This document shows positions 8,351 to 15,020 of a stretch of DNA of 21,834 nucleotides, piece by piece. The stretch lies in the NCBI RefSeq assembly GCF_946479715.1, contig NZ_CAMLHF010000087.1, positions 1 through 21,834 of the forward strand. Direction: 5' to 3'. The stretch's first letter is position 1. Each line of letters starts with the position of its first letter. Source of the stretch: an uncultured Pedobacter sp. GTDB taxonomy: Bacteria; Bacteroidota; Bacteroidia; Sphingobacteriales; Sphingobacteriaceae. The notes beneath the pieces are model-generated. The model was not told the DNA's origin. It did no database searches and was given only the letters and a program-made list of their open reading frames with translations. The position numbers and the translations under genes are program-made.

Positions 8351-8464
8351 AAAATTTCTAAATTTTAGGCAATAGGTTTCCTCTCACTTTTTAGTGATTT
8401 TTAAATTTTGTAGTAAATAATTGTTATTTGTTAAGTCTCAGGTATCTTACTTTTTGTATAAGTT

Positions 8465-9988
8465 TTATCTCGGTGAATCTCCAGTTGGACCAGGTTGGCC
8501 TATCGGTCCAGGCTCGCCAATGGGACCTGTTGGACCAGGACTTCCTTTAGGCCCGGAAGATTCTATTTTTACACGTAACTTAGACGATCGTGCCGCAACC
8601 TCCTCAGCTCTAATCCTGACCTCCTCGGCTCTTGTTTTAGCTGCATCTATTCTTATTTTGGCTTGGTCCAATCTTATCTTCGCTTCATCAGCTCTCGCCT
8701 TTGCTTCATCAGATCTAGCTCTGGTTTCGTCAGCTCTTATTCTTGCTTCTTCAGATCTTCTCTTATTCACCTCAGACCTCTTTCTGTCTTCTTCAAATCT
8801 CGCTTTCGCTTCATCAGATTTTATCTTAATCACTTCAGATTGTACAACGTTTGCTGTTGTCGGCTTCGAAGAATTACTTCTTTTAAGTTTAACCCTTTTC
8901 TTTGCCGGCCTGGGGTTCTGTTTTTTCCGAAGGTTTAATGTGTCGGTCTGTCTTGGTTCAATTATATGTTTCTCCGCAGGTGTAATCATGCCATCAGGGG
9001 CCTTACTTACACTTTTTGAGCCAACTGACGAAAAAGCTGCGGTCAGCACAACAGCTGTTACCAAACAAACAGTCAACAAGCTTTTTTCAATGCCGCTCAA
9101 AGTATGGTTATCATTTGAAACCATCCGTCTCACACGTCCAACTAAACTATTTCTGTTGGCAGCAAGCATCATTGCAAATCGCTGATTTACCTGAAACTGC
9201 TGACAAGAAAGCAAAGCATTAATATAAACTGTTTTATTCTGTTTAGTGGCTATCACCATGTCATCACAGCAGTTTTCCCTTTCTGCTTTAATCAGCGTTG
9301 ATATCCATAAAACTGCCGGATTAAAGAAAAATATAAGCTCCAGAAAGTTTTGCAATACATTAACCAGGTAATCCCTACGGCGAATATGACTTAACTCGTG
9401 AAGTAAAATTACCTCCACCTCGGCAACCGATAAATTAGCCAGTAAGCCAACCGGAAGTAAAATCAGCGGTTTTAAATGACCAAGAACCATTGGTATTTTT
9501 GCAATCCCAGATTCAACTACAGTGATTTTATTTTTAATCTCCAATATCTCACACAAATAACTGACCTTATCTTCCCAGTATTTCTCTATTGGTATCAACT
9601 GTTCGCGCTTCAGACGATACAGGTTATAAAATCCTACACCAAGCCTGGTAAATTTGATACAAATCATTAAAAACCAAACAAGCACGATGATTTCTGCTCT
9701 TGAATTCAAATATTGATAGCCGTAAAAAAGAATATTGTTCTCACTTGGGTCAATTGTCTGATTATATACGTCGTTAATCCCATCTGGAGCAGTCAGATGG
9801 AAAAGTAAGATCAAGCCTGTGGCCAAAGTAAACATCAAAAGATATCCTGTCAGTAATCTATACCTTAACCTGGAACTCGACTTCCGTGTAAAAATGATAG
9901 TTAAACCAGTAACCACTGAAAGTACCAGACCTAACCACAAAGATTGTAGTAAAGTATCGCAAATTGCTTGTATCAGTTGATGTTTCAT
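8465..9988 (-). CDS. M56-family (BlaR1-like) membrane metalloprotease with heptad-repeat stalk and collagen-like tail
   Basis: A 507-residue protein. Membrane segments are visible near residues 12-33, 44-65, 97-115, 212-230 and 302-320. The M56 zinc motif HELSH is at 197-201 (His197, Glu198, His201), with the ERENCCDD block at 236-243 that supplies the further Glu in BlaR1/MecR1 proteases. Such proteases are activated by an envelope signal and lead to cleavage of the partner BlaI repressor, encoded 19 bp upstream. The penicillin-binding sensor domain of BlaR1 is absent. After the last helix comes a Lys/Arg-rich linker (351-370), then twelve unbroken heptads at 391-474 of the type SDEAKAR or ADEAKIR, then nine Gly-X-Y triplets at 479-505. 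BlaR1 topology would put this tail in the periplasm. ATG at 9988 is well supported. Confidence 0.93.
   Translation of the reverse strand: MKHQLIQAICDTLLQSLWLGLVLSVVTGLTIIFTRKSSSRLRYRLLTGYLLMFTLATGLILLFHLTAPDGINDVYNQTIDPSENNILFYGYQYLNSRAEIIVLVWFLMICIKFTRLGVGFYNLYRLKREQLIPIEKYWEDKVSYLCEILEIKNKITVVESGIAKIPMVLGHLKPLILLPVGLLANLSVAEVEVILLHELSHIRRRDYLVNVLQNFLELIFFFNPAVLWISTLIKAERENCCDDMVIATKQNKTVYINALLSCQQFQVNQRFAMMLAANRNSLVGRVRRMVSNDNHTLSGIEKSLLTVCLVTAVVLTAAFSSVGSKSVSKAPDGMITPAEKHIIEPRQTDTLNLRKKQNPRPAKKRVKLKRSNSSKPTTANVVQSEVIKIKSDEAKARFEEDRKRSEVNKRRSEEARIRADETRARSDEAKARADEAKIRLDQAKIRIDAAKTRAEEVRIRAEEVAARSSKLRVKIESSGPKGSPGPTGPIGEPGPIGQPGPTGDSPR
8474..8554 (-). repeat. Coding repeat: nine Gly-X-Y (collagen-like) triplets
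   Basis: The extreme C-terminus of the M56 protein, residues 479-505, reads GPK GSP GPT GPI GEP GPI GQP GPT GDS, rich in Pro at X or Y. The DNA forms imperfect 9-bp units. Nine triplets is short for a stable triple helix on its own, but a preceding coiled coil could trimerise it. Confidence 0.9.
8567..8818 (-). repeat. Coding repeat: twelve 21-bp units encoding charged heptads
   Basis: Residues 391-474 of the M56 protein consist of twelve consecutive heptads without insertion. Arg is at position 7 in eleven of them (Lys in the last), acidic residues dominate positions 2 and 3, and small or hydrophobic residues dominate positions 1 and 4. On the + strand the same block appears as diverged 21-bp units resembling cttcatcagctct. 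Salt-bridge spacing (Glu3-Arg7; Lys5 with the next residue 2) suits either a coiled coil or a single stable helix. Confidence 0.9.
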
Positions 9989-10007
9989 ATTAAAAATGAT
10001 TAATTAG

Positions 10008-10406
10008 TTATTCCTCATTAATTTTGTTTAACAGATTTCTAATCTCATCTACATCCTCTTTTGTGGTGTCCCCGTTTCCTAGTAGTTGTACTACCAGCTT
10101 ACTCGCAGAACCATTATACATCGCGTCTACAAATTTCTTTAAGAGGTGACGCTTTGTTTTCTCTTCGTTTTCTGTAACATGATAAATATGTTTTACCGCG
10201 CTTTCATCTCTTTTCAGGATTTTCTTTTCGGCCATGATTTGCATCAGCTTCAAAGTAGAAGTATAGTTGATTTCCCTGTGTTCATTTAATTTGTCATTTA
10301 CAAATCTAACTGACGACGGACCATATTCCCATAATACCTGGAGTATTTCAAGTTCTGATTTAGTAGGTTCAATTTTGCTATTTTCAGTTTCGGATGGTGC
10401 TTTCAT
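10008..10406 (-). CDS. BlaI/MecI/CopY-family transcriptional repressor
   Basis: A 132-residue protein with the BlaI winged helix at about residues 13-80: PTKSELEILQVLWEYGPSS, then VNDKLNEHREINYTSTLKLM and a wing in MAEKKILKRDESAVKHIYHV. A C-terminal dimerisation helix carries LLKKFVDAMYNGSASKLVVQL, the region in which BlaI proteins are cleaved by their M56 partner. It is 19 bp upstream of the M56 gene, the standard repressor-protease pair. The 12-bp palindrome at 10426-10437, just upstream of its ATG, is a candidate autoregulatory operator. Nothing nearby encodes a beta-lactamase, so the regulon is probably local envelope genes; this is inference. Confidence 0.93.
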   Translation of the reverse strand: MKAPSETENSKIEPTKSELEILQVLWEYGPSSVRFVNDKLNEHREINYTSTLKLMQIMAEKKILKRDESAVKHIYHVTENEEKTKRHLLKKFVDAMYNGSASKLVVQLLGNGDTTKEDVDEIRNLLNKINEE

Positions 10407-10425
10407 AAATCTAATGTAGGAATTT

Positions 10426-10437
10426 TTTCGTACGAAA
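10426..10437. promoter_or_regulatory. Perfect palindrome upstream of the BlaI gene (candidate operator)
   Basis: TTTCGTACGAAA is a complete 12-bp palindrome 20-31 bp upstream of the BlaI start, where a repressor would block transcription of the BlaI-M56 unit. It differs from the TACA-TGTA operators known for staphylococcal BlaI, so assignment to this repressor is inference. Confidence 0.4.
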
Positions 10438-10527
10438 CAATAGGTAGTGTTATTTTTATTTTTTGCACGTCCAAATCAACCCGCTATAATGTCTATTTTG
10501 GCCTATGCCAGGTAGCATAATTGCCTG

Positions 10528-10535
10528 TAAATTTG
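10528..10535 (+). promoter_or_regulatory. -7 box candidate for the SRPBCC-DinB genes
   Basis: TAAATTTG matches the Bacteroidota TAnnTTTG element 29 nt upstream of the ATG at 10565. The nearest TTTG upstream (10497-10500) is 27 nt away, longer than the usual spacing of about 19-21, so only the -7 half is convincing. Confidence 0.4.
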
Positions 10536-10564
10536 ATTAACCATTAAAGATTAATTAAATAACT

Positions 10565-11011
10565 ATGAAAACATCCGATTTCACTACCTCCATATTGGTA
10601 GGTCAAACACAGAAAGAAGTTTTTGATGCAGTAAACAATCCTCAAAATTGGTGGCCGGGAGAAATTATCGGCAGATCAGAAAAAATTAATGATGAATTCA
10701 CTTATCGCTATAAAGAATTTCATTATTCAAAACAAAAGATAGTAGAGATGGTGCCCGATCAGAAAGTAATATGGTTGGTTACTGAAAGTGCACTTAACTT
10801 TACTGAGGATATAAATGAATGGACGGGTACAAAAATCATTTTTGAAATCTCAAACGAAGGAAATAAAACCAGGTTAAAATTTATCCATCAGGGGTTAGCT
10901 CCTGAAGTAGAGTGTTTTGAGGCCTGTTCAAGTGCGTGGACTCAAATTGTTCAGCAAAGCTTATTCAGTTTGATCACAACGGGTCAAGGGCAAGAACTTA
11001 AATTAGCTTAA
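10565..11011 (+). CDS. SRPBCC-domain protein
   Basis: A 148-residue soluble START-like protein, distinct from the one at 3519. Signatures are FTTSILVGQTQKEVFDAVNN (first strand and helix of the fold), NWWPGEIIG, the mid-barrel strands IVEMVPDQKVIWLVTES and GTKIIFEISNEGNKTRLKF, FIHQGL, and a final helix starting SAWTQIVQQSLFSLI. Members fold around a hydrophobic pocket and commonly bind small lipophilic ligands; the ligand and role here are not known. It is divergent from the BlaI gene across 158 bp and 65 bp upstream of the DinB-like gene on the same strand, so the latter two may be co-transcribed. Confidence 0.88.
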   Translation: MKTSDFTTSILVGQTQKEVFDAVNNPQNWWPGEIIGRSEKINDEFTYRYKEFHYSKQKIVEMVPDQKVIWLVTESALNFTEDINEWTGTKIIFEISNEGNKTRLKFIHQGLAPEVECFEACSSAWTQIVQQSLFSLITTGQGQELKLA

Positions 11012-11076
11012 ATGTTTGAAAAACAGTAAATTTATAAGAAGCAAAAGTCTAAATACTCAATTAAAATCCAAAAAAC

Positions 11077-11604
11077 ATGAAACTTAAAAGTTTAGCCGTG
11101 GTACTATGTTTAATCATAGGTAGCCAAATGGCAAAGGCGCAAGTAACAGTAGCCGATCTGGTAAAGGAATGGGAGCGGTCAAAAGCTTATACTAAGGAAT
11201 ATCTGGATGTAATGCCAGAAAGTGGTTATGCTTTAAAGCCCACCCCAGAAATGCGATCTTTTGCCGAGCAGGTATTACACCTGGGAGATGCTAATTATGG
11301 TTTTGTTTCGGCTGTTACAGGTACTAAAAGTCCGGTTGGACAAGGGGAGCTGGAAAAAACCAGTGATAAATCCAAAGCCAATGTGAGCAATTTGGTGCTG
11401 GCCAGTTACGATTTTGTGATCGATAATATAAAAAAGATGACCGATGCTCAACTTGATGAATCCATCAAATTGTTTGGGAAATTCGATATGACTAAAAGAT
11501 TGGCTTTGGCTAAGGTTTTTGAACATCAGGCACACCACAGGGGGCAAACAACGGTATACCTTCGACTGGCAGGCGTTAAGCCACCACAAGAAAAGCTGTT
11601 TTAG
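11077..11604 (+). CDS. Exported DinB-like family protein
   Basis: A 175-residue protein with a Sec signal peptide at residues 1-21 (KLKSLAVVLCLIIGSQMAKA, cleavage before QV). The mature part is the four-helix DinB/YfiT-like fold. His68 in LHLGDAN and the pair His150 and His154 in EHQAHHRGQ give the His triad that binds a divalent metal in this superfamily. Relatives include thiol transferases and uncharacterised stress proteins; no reaction can be assigned. Unlike many DinB-like proteins, which are cytoplasmic, this one should act in the periplasm. Its 3' end is followed by a palindromic repeat at 11620-11677 shared with the region before GH110, and it converges with the SDR gene at 11696. 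Confidence 0.88.
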   Translation: MKLKSLAVVLCLIIGSQMAKAQVTVADLVKEWERSKAYTKEYLDVMPESGYALKPTPEMRSFAEQVLHLGDANYGFVSAVTGTKSPVGQGELEKTSDKSKANVSNLVLASYDFVIDNIKKMTDAQLDESIKLFGKFDMTKRLALAKVFEHQAHHRGQTTVYLRLAGVKPPQEKLF

Positions 11605-11619
11605 TAATTAATTAGAATA

Positions 11620-11677
11620 CGTCGTCATCTCGACGGTAGGAGAGATCTCTTGTTCATATATAGTTCAAGAGATCTCT
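11620..11677. repeat. Palindromic intergenic repeat, copy 1 (REP-like)
   Basis: A conserved head, CGTCATCTCGACGGTAGG (11623-11640), leads into a stem: AGAGATCTCTTG at 11641-11652 pairs perfectly with CAAGAGATCTCT at 11666-11677 around a 13-nt loop. The same head and stem occur at 16170-16240, but here the outer right arm is lost. Between convergent genes it could also serve as a bidirectional transcription terminator. Confidence 0.75.
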
Positions 11678-11695
11678 GATAATTTATCCAGGTGA

Positions 11696-12394
11696 TCAAG
11701 CCAGCTTTAGAAAATGCTTAGAATCGCCAACTGGAACATCAAACTGATCTTTTTCTAGTGCCAGAAACAATTCTTCAGCAACTTCTTCAGGAGGGATGCC
11801 ATTTGCACCACCTATTTCCGCCGAAAATTCTGTATTTACCAGGGGAGGGTATACTTCATATATCTGAACGTTTTTCTGCTCTTCATAAGTATCTCTCAAG
11901 GCAGTAGTGTAACTGTGCAATGCGGCCTTTGTAGCACCATAAGTTGGCAGAAACTTGTGGCTTCTAAAAACTGCAATTGATGAGACATTTACAACGGCAG
12001 CCTCTGTTTTTTGTACCAGGTGTGGTAATAACAATTCTGTAAAGTGGATTACACTAAAGTAATTTGTGTTCATTTCTATAACAGCCTTCTCGTGTGCATT
12101 TAAAGTTTCATTCAAAAGATAACTAAAGGCCGCACCTGCGTTGTTAATAATGATGTTCACTTCCGGATGATTTTCCTTTAATTCTGTAGAGATGCGGATT
12201 CTATCTGCCTCTAATGATAAATCGCCTTGTATTGCAATGGCATTATCTAAATGTTTTAACGCATTTTGTAAACGTTCTTCATTGCGTCCATTGATGATTA
12301 TTTTATTGCCCGCTGCACTTAATTTTTTAGCGATAGCTAATCCTATTCCAGCGCTTCCACCACTAATGAATACTGTATTTCCTGTTGTTTTCAT
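11696..12394 (-). CDS. Short-chain dehydrogenase/reductase, DltE-like
   Basis: A 232-residue classical SDR. The cofactor motif is SGGSAGIG (residues 11-18, Ser in place of the usual first Thr), NGRNEERL follows the second strand, NNAG is at 84-87, Ser138/139 in VNVSSIA, and the catalytic pair is Tyr152 and Lys156 in TYGATK. The EVYPPLVNTEF stretch after the active site and the short length resemble DltE-type oxidoreductases of unknown substrate. It lies directly downstream of the TetR regulator on the same strand. The 74-bp gap between them contains two tandem copies of the operator motif also found at the tetR promoter, so this SDR is very probably the regulator's main target. Confidence 0.92.
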   Translation of the reverse strand: MKTTGNTVFISGGSAGIGLAIAKKLSAAGNKIIINGRNEERLQNALKHLDNAIAIQGDLSLEADRIRISTELKENHPEVNIIINNAGAAFSYLLNETLNAHEKAVIEMNTNYFSVIHFTELLLPHLVQKTEAAVVNVSSIAVFRSHKFLPTYGATKAALHSYTTALRDTYEEQKNVQIYEVYPPLVNTEFSAEIGGANGIPPEEVAEELFLALEKDQFDVPVGDSKHFLKLA

Positions 12395-12412
12395 GTTTAA
12401 TAATATTTAAAT

Positions 12413-12457
12413 TATACTTTTTGGTCTATTTTATAATATACTTTTTAGTCTATTTTA
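12413..12457. promoter_or_regulatory. Two tandem TetR operator candidates upstream of the SDR
   Basis: Two 21-bp copies, TATACTTTTTGGTCTATTTTA at 12413-12433 and the same with one A for G at 12437-12457, repeat with a 24-bp period. The 16-bp cores read TAGACCAAAAAGTATA and TAGACTAAAAAGTATA on the minus strand and match TATACTAAAAGGTATA at 13084-13099 upstream of tetR. They lie 19-63 bp upstream of the SDR ATG, where repressor binding would overlap the promoter. Confidence 0.7.
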
Positions 12458-12468
12458 GTGTAAAAAAA

Positions 12469-13059
12469 TTATAGAGCGTATTGTTCTAATTCAGCCTTCA
12501 AACTTTTGATCAGCCCCTGCATGGGTTTAGTTGTATCCATAACTCTGCACATTACACCTGCACCTTCAACAGCAGCTACCATTTTAAAAGCAAAGACAAC
12601 AGGATCAAGGTTATTTGAAAATTCACCACTATCAATTCCTTCCTGAAGTAGGGCGGTAATTTCTTCCTGACCGGTTCTAAACACTTTAGCTACTTTTTGT
12701 TTTATACCAGGGTAATTGTCATCAGTCTCTACAGCAGTATTAAATATTGGGCATCCTCCAGCAATGTAGGTTTGGATAGGATTTTTATAGAAATCCATAA
12801 ATGCAAATACTTTCCCTTTTACTGTCTTGCCTTTTGATATTTCAGTTCTTACTTTATCTGAAATCATCTTAAGTGACAAGTCGATAACTTGTTCAGAAAG
12901 ATCTTCTTTGTTTTCAAAATGACCGTACAAACATCCCTTTGTAAGTTTAGTGGCCGCAAGCACATCATCTATACTCACACCCGAAATGCCCTTCTCATTA
13001 TACAGAGGGGCTGCGGTTTCGAGTATGAATTGTTTTGTTTTTTCGGCTTTTGTAAGCAT
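12469..13059 (-). CDS. TetR/AcrR-family transcriptional repressor
   Basis: A 196-residue regulator. Residues about 5-50 are the TetR DNA-binding domain: TKQFILETAAPLYNEKGISGVSIDDVLAATKLTKGCLYGHFENKE, with GCLYGHF replacing the common GxLYxHF. The C-terminal ligand domain contains AGGCPIFNTAVETDD and VAAVEGAGVMCRVM, resembling the LmrA/YxaF-type subgroup; the inducer is unknown. It sits 74 bp upstream of an SDR on the same strand. A complete Bacteroidota promoter overlapped by an 8+8 bp palindrome lies upstream of the ATG at 13059, and the same core occurs twice before the SDR. This points to autorepression plus control of the SDR. Confidence 0.93.
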   Translation of the reverse strand: MLTKAEKTKQFILETAAPLYNEKGISGVSIDDVLAATKLTKGCLYGHFENKEDLSEQVIDLSLKMISDKVRTEISKGKTVKGKVFAFMDFYKNPIQTYIAGGCPIFNTAVETDDNYPGIKQKVAKVFRTGQEEITALLQEGIDSGEFSNNLDPVVFAFKMVAAVEGAGVMCRVMDTTKPMQGLIKSLKAELEQYAL

Positions 13060-13079
13060 GGTATTTTATAATTACACCA

Positions 13080-13112
13080 CAAATATACTAAAAGGTATAT
13101 TTTTCAAGCAAA
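13080..13112 (-). promoter_or_regulatory. tetR promoter with overlapping palindromic operator
   Basis: On the minus strand, TTTG (13109-13112), a 21-nt spacer and TATATTTG (13080-13087) match the Bacteroidota -33/-7 consensus. A perfect inverted repeat, AAATATAC at 13081-13088 and GTATATTT at 13095-13102 with a 6-nt spacer, covers the -7 box and most of the spacer. A repressor bound here would occlude RNA polymerase. It is the best-supported promoter in the window. Confidence 0.72.
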
Positions 13113-13175
13113 TTAAATCAATAAAAAGACATAAATATGTTTAATTATAAATAAGTGTTTTAAATTTTAAATGGC

Positions 13176-13201
13176 GCCACTCCAAAAACCTTTAGAGTGG
13201 C
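13176..13201 (-). terminator. Stem-loop terminator candidate after the GH29 gene
   Basis: GCCACTC at 13176-13182 pairs with GAGTGGC at 13195-13201 around a 12-nt loop, 8 bp past the fucosidase stop. In the direction of transcription it is followed by an A/T-rich stretch with short T runs. It also separates the fucosidase from the tetR promoter. Confidence 0.55.
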
Positions 13202-13208
13202 ACATAAA

Positions 13209-14852
13209 TTAGACAATATTTCCTTCTATTTTAAGCACAAACGCACTGTTTCCAGGTGCCTGTTGCGGCAGGTCTATTTTTAATCCTTCGGCTGTCTGCT
13301 GAAAAGAAAGTGCCTTGTGTTGCCCTATCAGACTTACTTTTTCTACTTTTCCGGTGCCTTCAGATAACGTTTTGATAATTGCCTTCTGATCTGCTGGCCA
13401 TCCTAATAAAGTTGCATAAAGGATATTTCCTTTGGTCACAAACCTGATGTCCGAAGATCCGAAGGGTTTGCCTTTGCCTTCATTAAAGCCCTGAGCGCTT
13501 AGAGGGGCTGCAGATTCCATTGCCGGTCCTTCGCCGAATACTTTCCATGGCCGGGTACCGTAAATGCTTTCGCTATTAATCTGCATCCAGGCGGCAATCT
13601 CTTCAACAACAATGCGTTCTTTTTCATCTATAGAGCCATCACCCCTTAGCGGAACGTTGAGCAGAAGATTCCCATTCTTGCTAACCACATCTATCAAGGT
13701 ATGGATAACTGTCTTAGATGATTTATAATGATTGTTATCATAAATCCTGCGGTCATAGTGCCAGGCGCCAATACAGGTATCGGTTTGCCACGGAAGCGGC
13801 TCTATGGTATTGCTTTGGCCTCGTTCAATGTCCCACACCATACACTTGCGCTGCTGCTCGTCCAGTATCTTGCCATTAATTACAGCTTTCAACTTTCCAT
13901 GCTTTTTGATACTCTTATTGTATAAATGTGCTGCAATGCGCAGCCCGGCATCATTTACTGGCCACAATGGAAGTACCGTGTCATCGAAATAAACCAGCTC
14001 CGGTTCATATTTATCTATCAGGTCTATAGTACGATTGTAAAAGTTTTCACAATAAGCTTTGCTTGGCTGGCATACCCCATTACCCCAGTTCCACTGCCCA
14101 TGAATGGCTCCGTCGTTTTGGCTGTTTTCGCTAAGAGGATGGTTTTGCGCATACAATTCCTGTGGATCATAACCTTTCCACCATTTGTCTGTTCCATCGG
14201 CAGCAGCAAGTTTCCCGTCGTAAGGTATTCCTGCCATAGGGCCTGATTTATCTGATCTTTGCGCAGTTTCGTACCAACTCCAGGCATGAGCTGCATGCAC
14301 ACTTACACCCAGCGGTAAACCTTGTTTTTTAGCTGCCTTTGCCCAGCCAGCCATTAGATCTTTTTTTGGCCCTATTTTGGTAGCATTCCAGCGTTGATGC
14401 TTACTATCGAAGAGATCAAAATTATCATGATGGTTTGCAAGAGCCATAAAATACTTCGCTCCGGCCTTTTTATACAAGGCCAAAAGTGCATCCGGATCCC
14501 ATTTTTCGGCTTTCCACTCATTTATCACATCCTTGAATCCGAATTTTGAAGGATGTCCATATTTTTCACAGTGGTATTTATACTGATCGGTGCCCTCCTG
14601 GTACATGCCCCGCGCGTACCAATCCCCTCGTTCTGGCTGACACTGAGGACCCCAGTGTGCCCATATCCCAAACTTGGCATCCCTAAACCAATCAGGAACC
14701 TGGTATTGCGCCAGTGAATCCCAGGTGGGTTGGAATGGGCCAATCCTGCCAATTGATGATGCGCCATTTAGATAAGAATATCCATACAAACGGGAAGCAT
14801 ATAGTGATGCCAGTCCCGCAATACCGCCCTTGATCAGTGTTCTTCGTTTCAT
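13209..14852 (-). CDS. GH29 alpha-L-fucosidase, Tat-exported
   Basis: A 547-residue exo-glycosidase that should release terminal L-fucose from glycans. The N-terminus MKRRTLIKGGIAGLASLYAS is a twin-arginine signal (RRTLIK), so export is folded, to the periplasm. The GH29 barrel is seen in FGIWAHWGP (61-69), ERGDWYARGMYQ (74-85), YFMALANHHDNFDLFDS (134-150) and KYEPELVYFDD (281-291); Asp290 or Asp291 is the likely nucleophile by family position. A beta-sandwich C-terminal domain follows from about residue 430. It diverges from an AraC regulator across a 168-bp region with a 10-bp perfect inverted repeat, and GH110 lies beyond that regulator. The linkage cleaved (alpha-1,2, 1,3, 1,4 or 1,6) cannot be read from sequence. 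Length is normal and start ATG 14852 is supported by the signal peptide. Confidence 0.93.
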   Translation of the reverse strand: MKRRTLIKGGIAGLASLYASRLYGYSYLNGASSIGRIGPFQPTWDSLAQYQVPDWFRDAKFGIWAHWGPQCQPERGDWYARGMYQEGTDQYKYHCEKYGHPSKFGFKDVINEWKAEKWDPDALLALYKKAGAKYFMALANHHDNFDLFDSKHQRWNATKIGPKKDLMAGWAKAAKKQGLPLGVSVHAAHAWSWYETAQRSDKSGPMAGIPYDGKLAAADGTDKWWKGYDPQELYAQNHPLSENSQNDGAIHGQWNWGNGVCQPSKAYCENFYNRTIDLIDKYEPELVYFDDTVLPLWPVNDAGLRIAAHLYNKSIKKHGKLKAVINGKILDEQQRKCMVWDIERGQSNTIEPLPWQTDTCIGAWHYDRRIYDNNHYKSSKTVIHTLIDVVSKNGNLLLNVPLRGDGSIDEKERIVVEEIAAWMQINSESIYGTRPWKVFGEGPAMESAAPLSAQGFNEGKGKPFGSSDIRFVTKGNILYATLLGWPADQKAIIKTLSEGTGKVEKVSLIGQHKALSFQQTAEGLKIDLPQQAPGNSAFVLKIEGNIV

Positions 14853-14896
14853 AGTGTGATGTTAGCTGATTAACATTAATGTTTATACTGGTTATA

Positions 14897-14928
14897 GGTT
14901 TACCTCAATCTATGATCAGAGGTAAACC
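14897..14928. promoter_or_regulatory. 10-bp perfect inverted repeat between GH29 and araC genes
   Basis: GGTTTACCTC at 14897-14906 and GAGGTAAACC at 14919-14928 are exact complements with a 12-nt spacer. The centre is about 60 bp upstream of the fucosidase start and 108 bp upstream of the AraC ATG. It is the strongest candidate operator in this divergent region. A second palindrome, AACATTAATGTT (14872-14883), lies nearer the fucosidase. Confidence 0.5.
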
Positions 14929-15020
14929 AAAAGTACAAGGCTTATACTTGAATATAGTAGACAAAATCAGACTAAATTTTGACTATAACGGACTTATTGA
15001 ATTTTACTATATTCGCTAAT

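Noticed and set aside
8384..8397. TCACT-TTTT-AGTGA hairpin upstream of the barrel gene as a terminator
   Set aside because: The stem is only 5 bp and A/T-rich, with no T run after it in the direction of the M56 gene.
8567..8818. Possible CRISPR-like or satellite array of 21-bp units
   Set aside because: The units are contiguous with no spacers and are fully in frame with a protein heptad pattern.
8421..9185. 254-residue open frame on the + strand rich in Ser-Ser-Ala-Leu repeats
   Set aside because: It is the antisense of the M56 heptad array; the repeats come from the 21-bp units on the coding strand, and the M56 frame has clear family motifs.
8465..10406. Beta-lactam resistance regulator reading of the BlaI/M56 pair
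   Set aside because: The M56 protein has no penicillin-binding sensor domain and no beta-lactamase or penicillin-binding protein is nearby.
14024..14302. 92-residue minus-strand frame inside the GH29 gene
   Set aside because: It overlaps the fucosidase in another frame and shows no recognisable motif.
14979..15020. TTG start adding 14 residues to the second AraC protein
   Set aside because: The extension lacks family similarity and the ATG at 15021 gives a normal AraC N-terminus.
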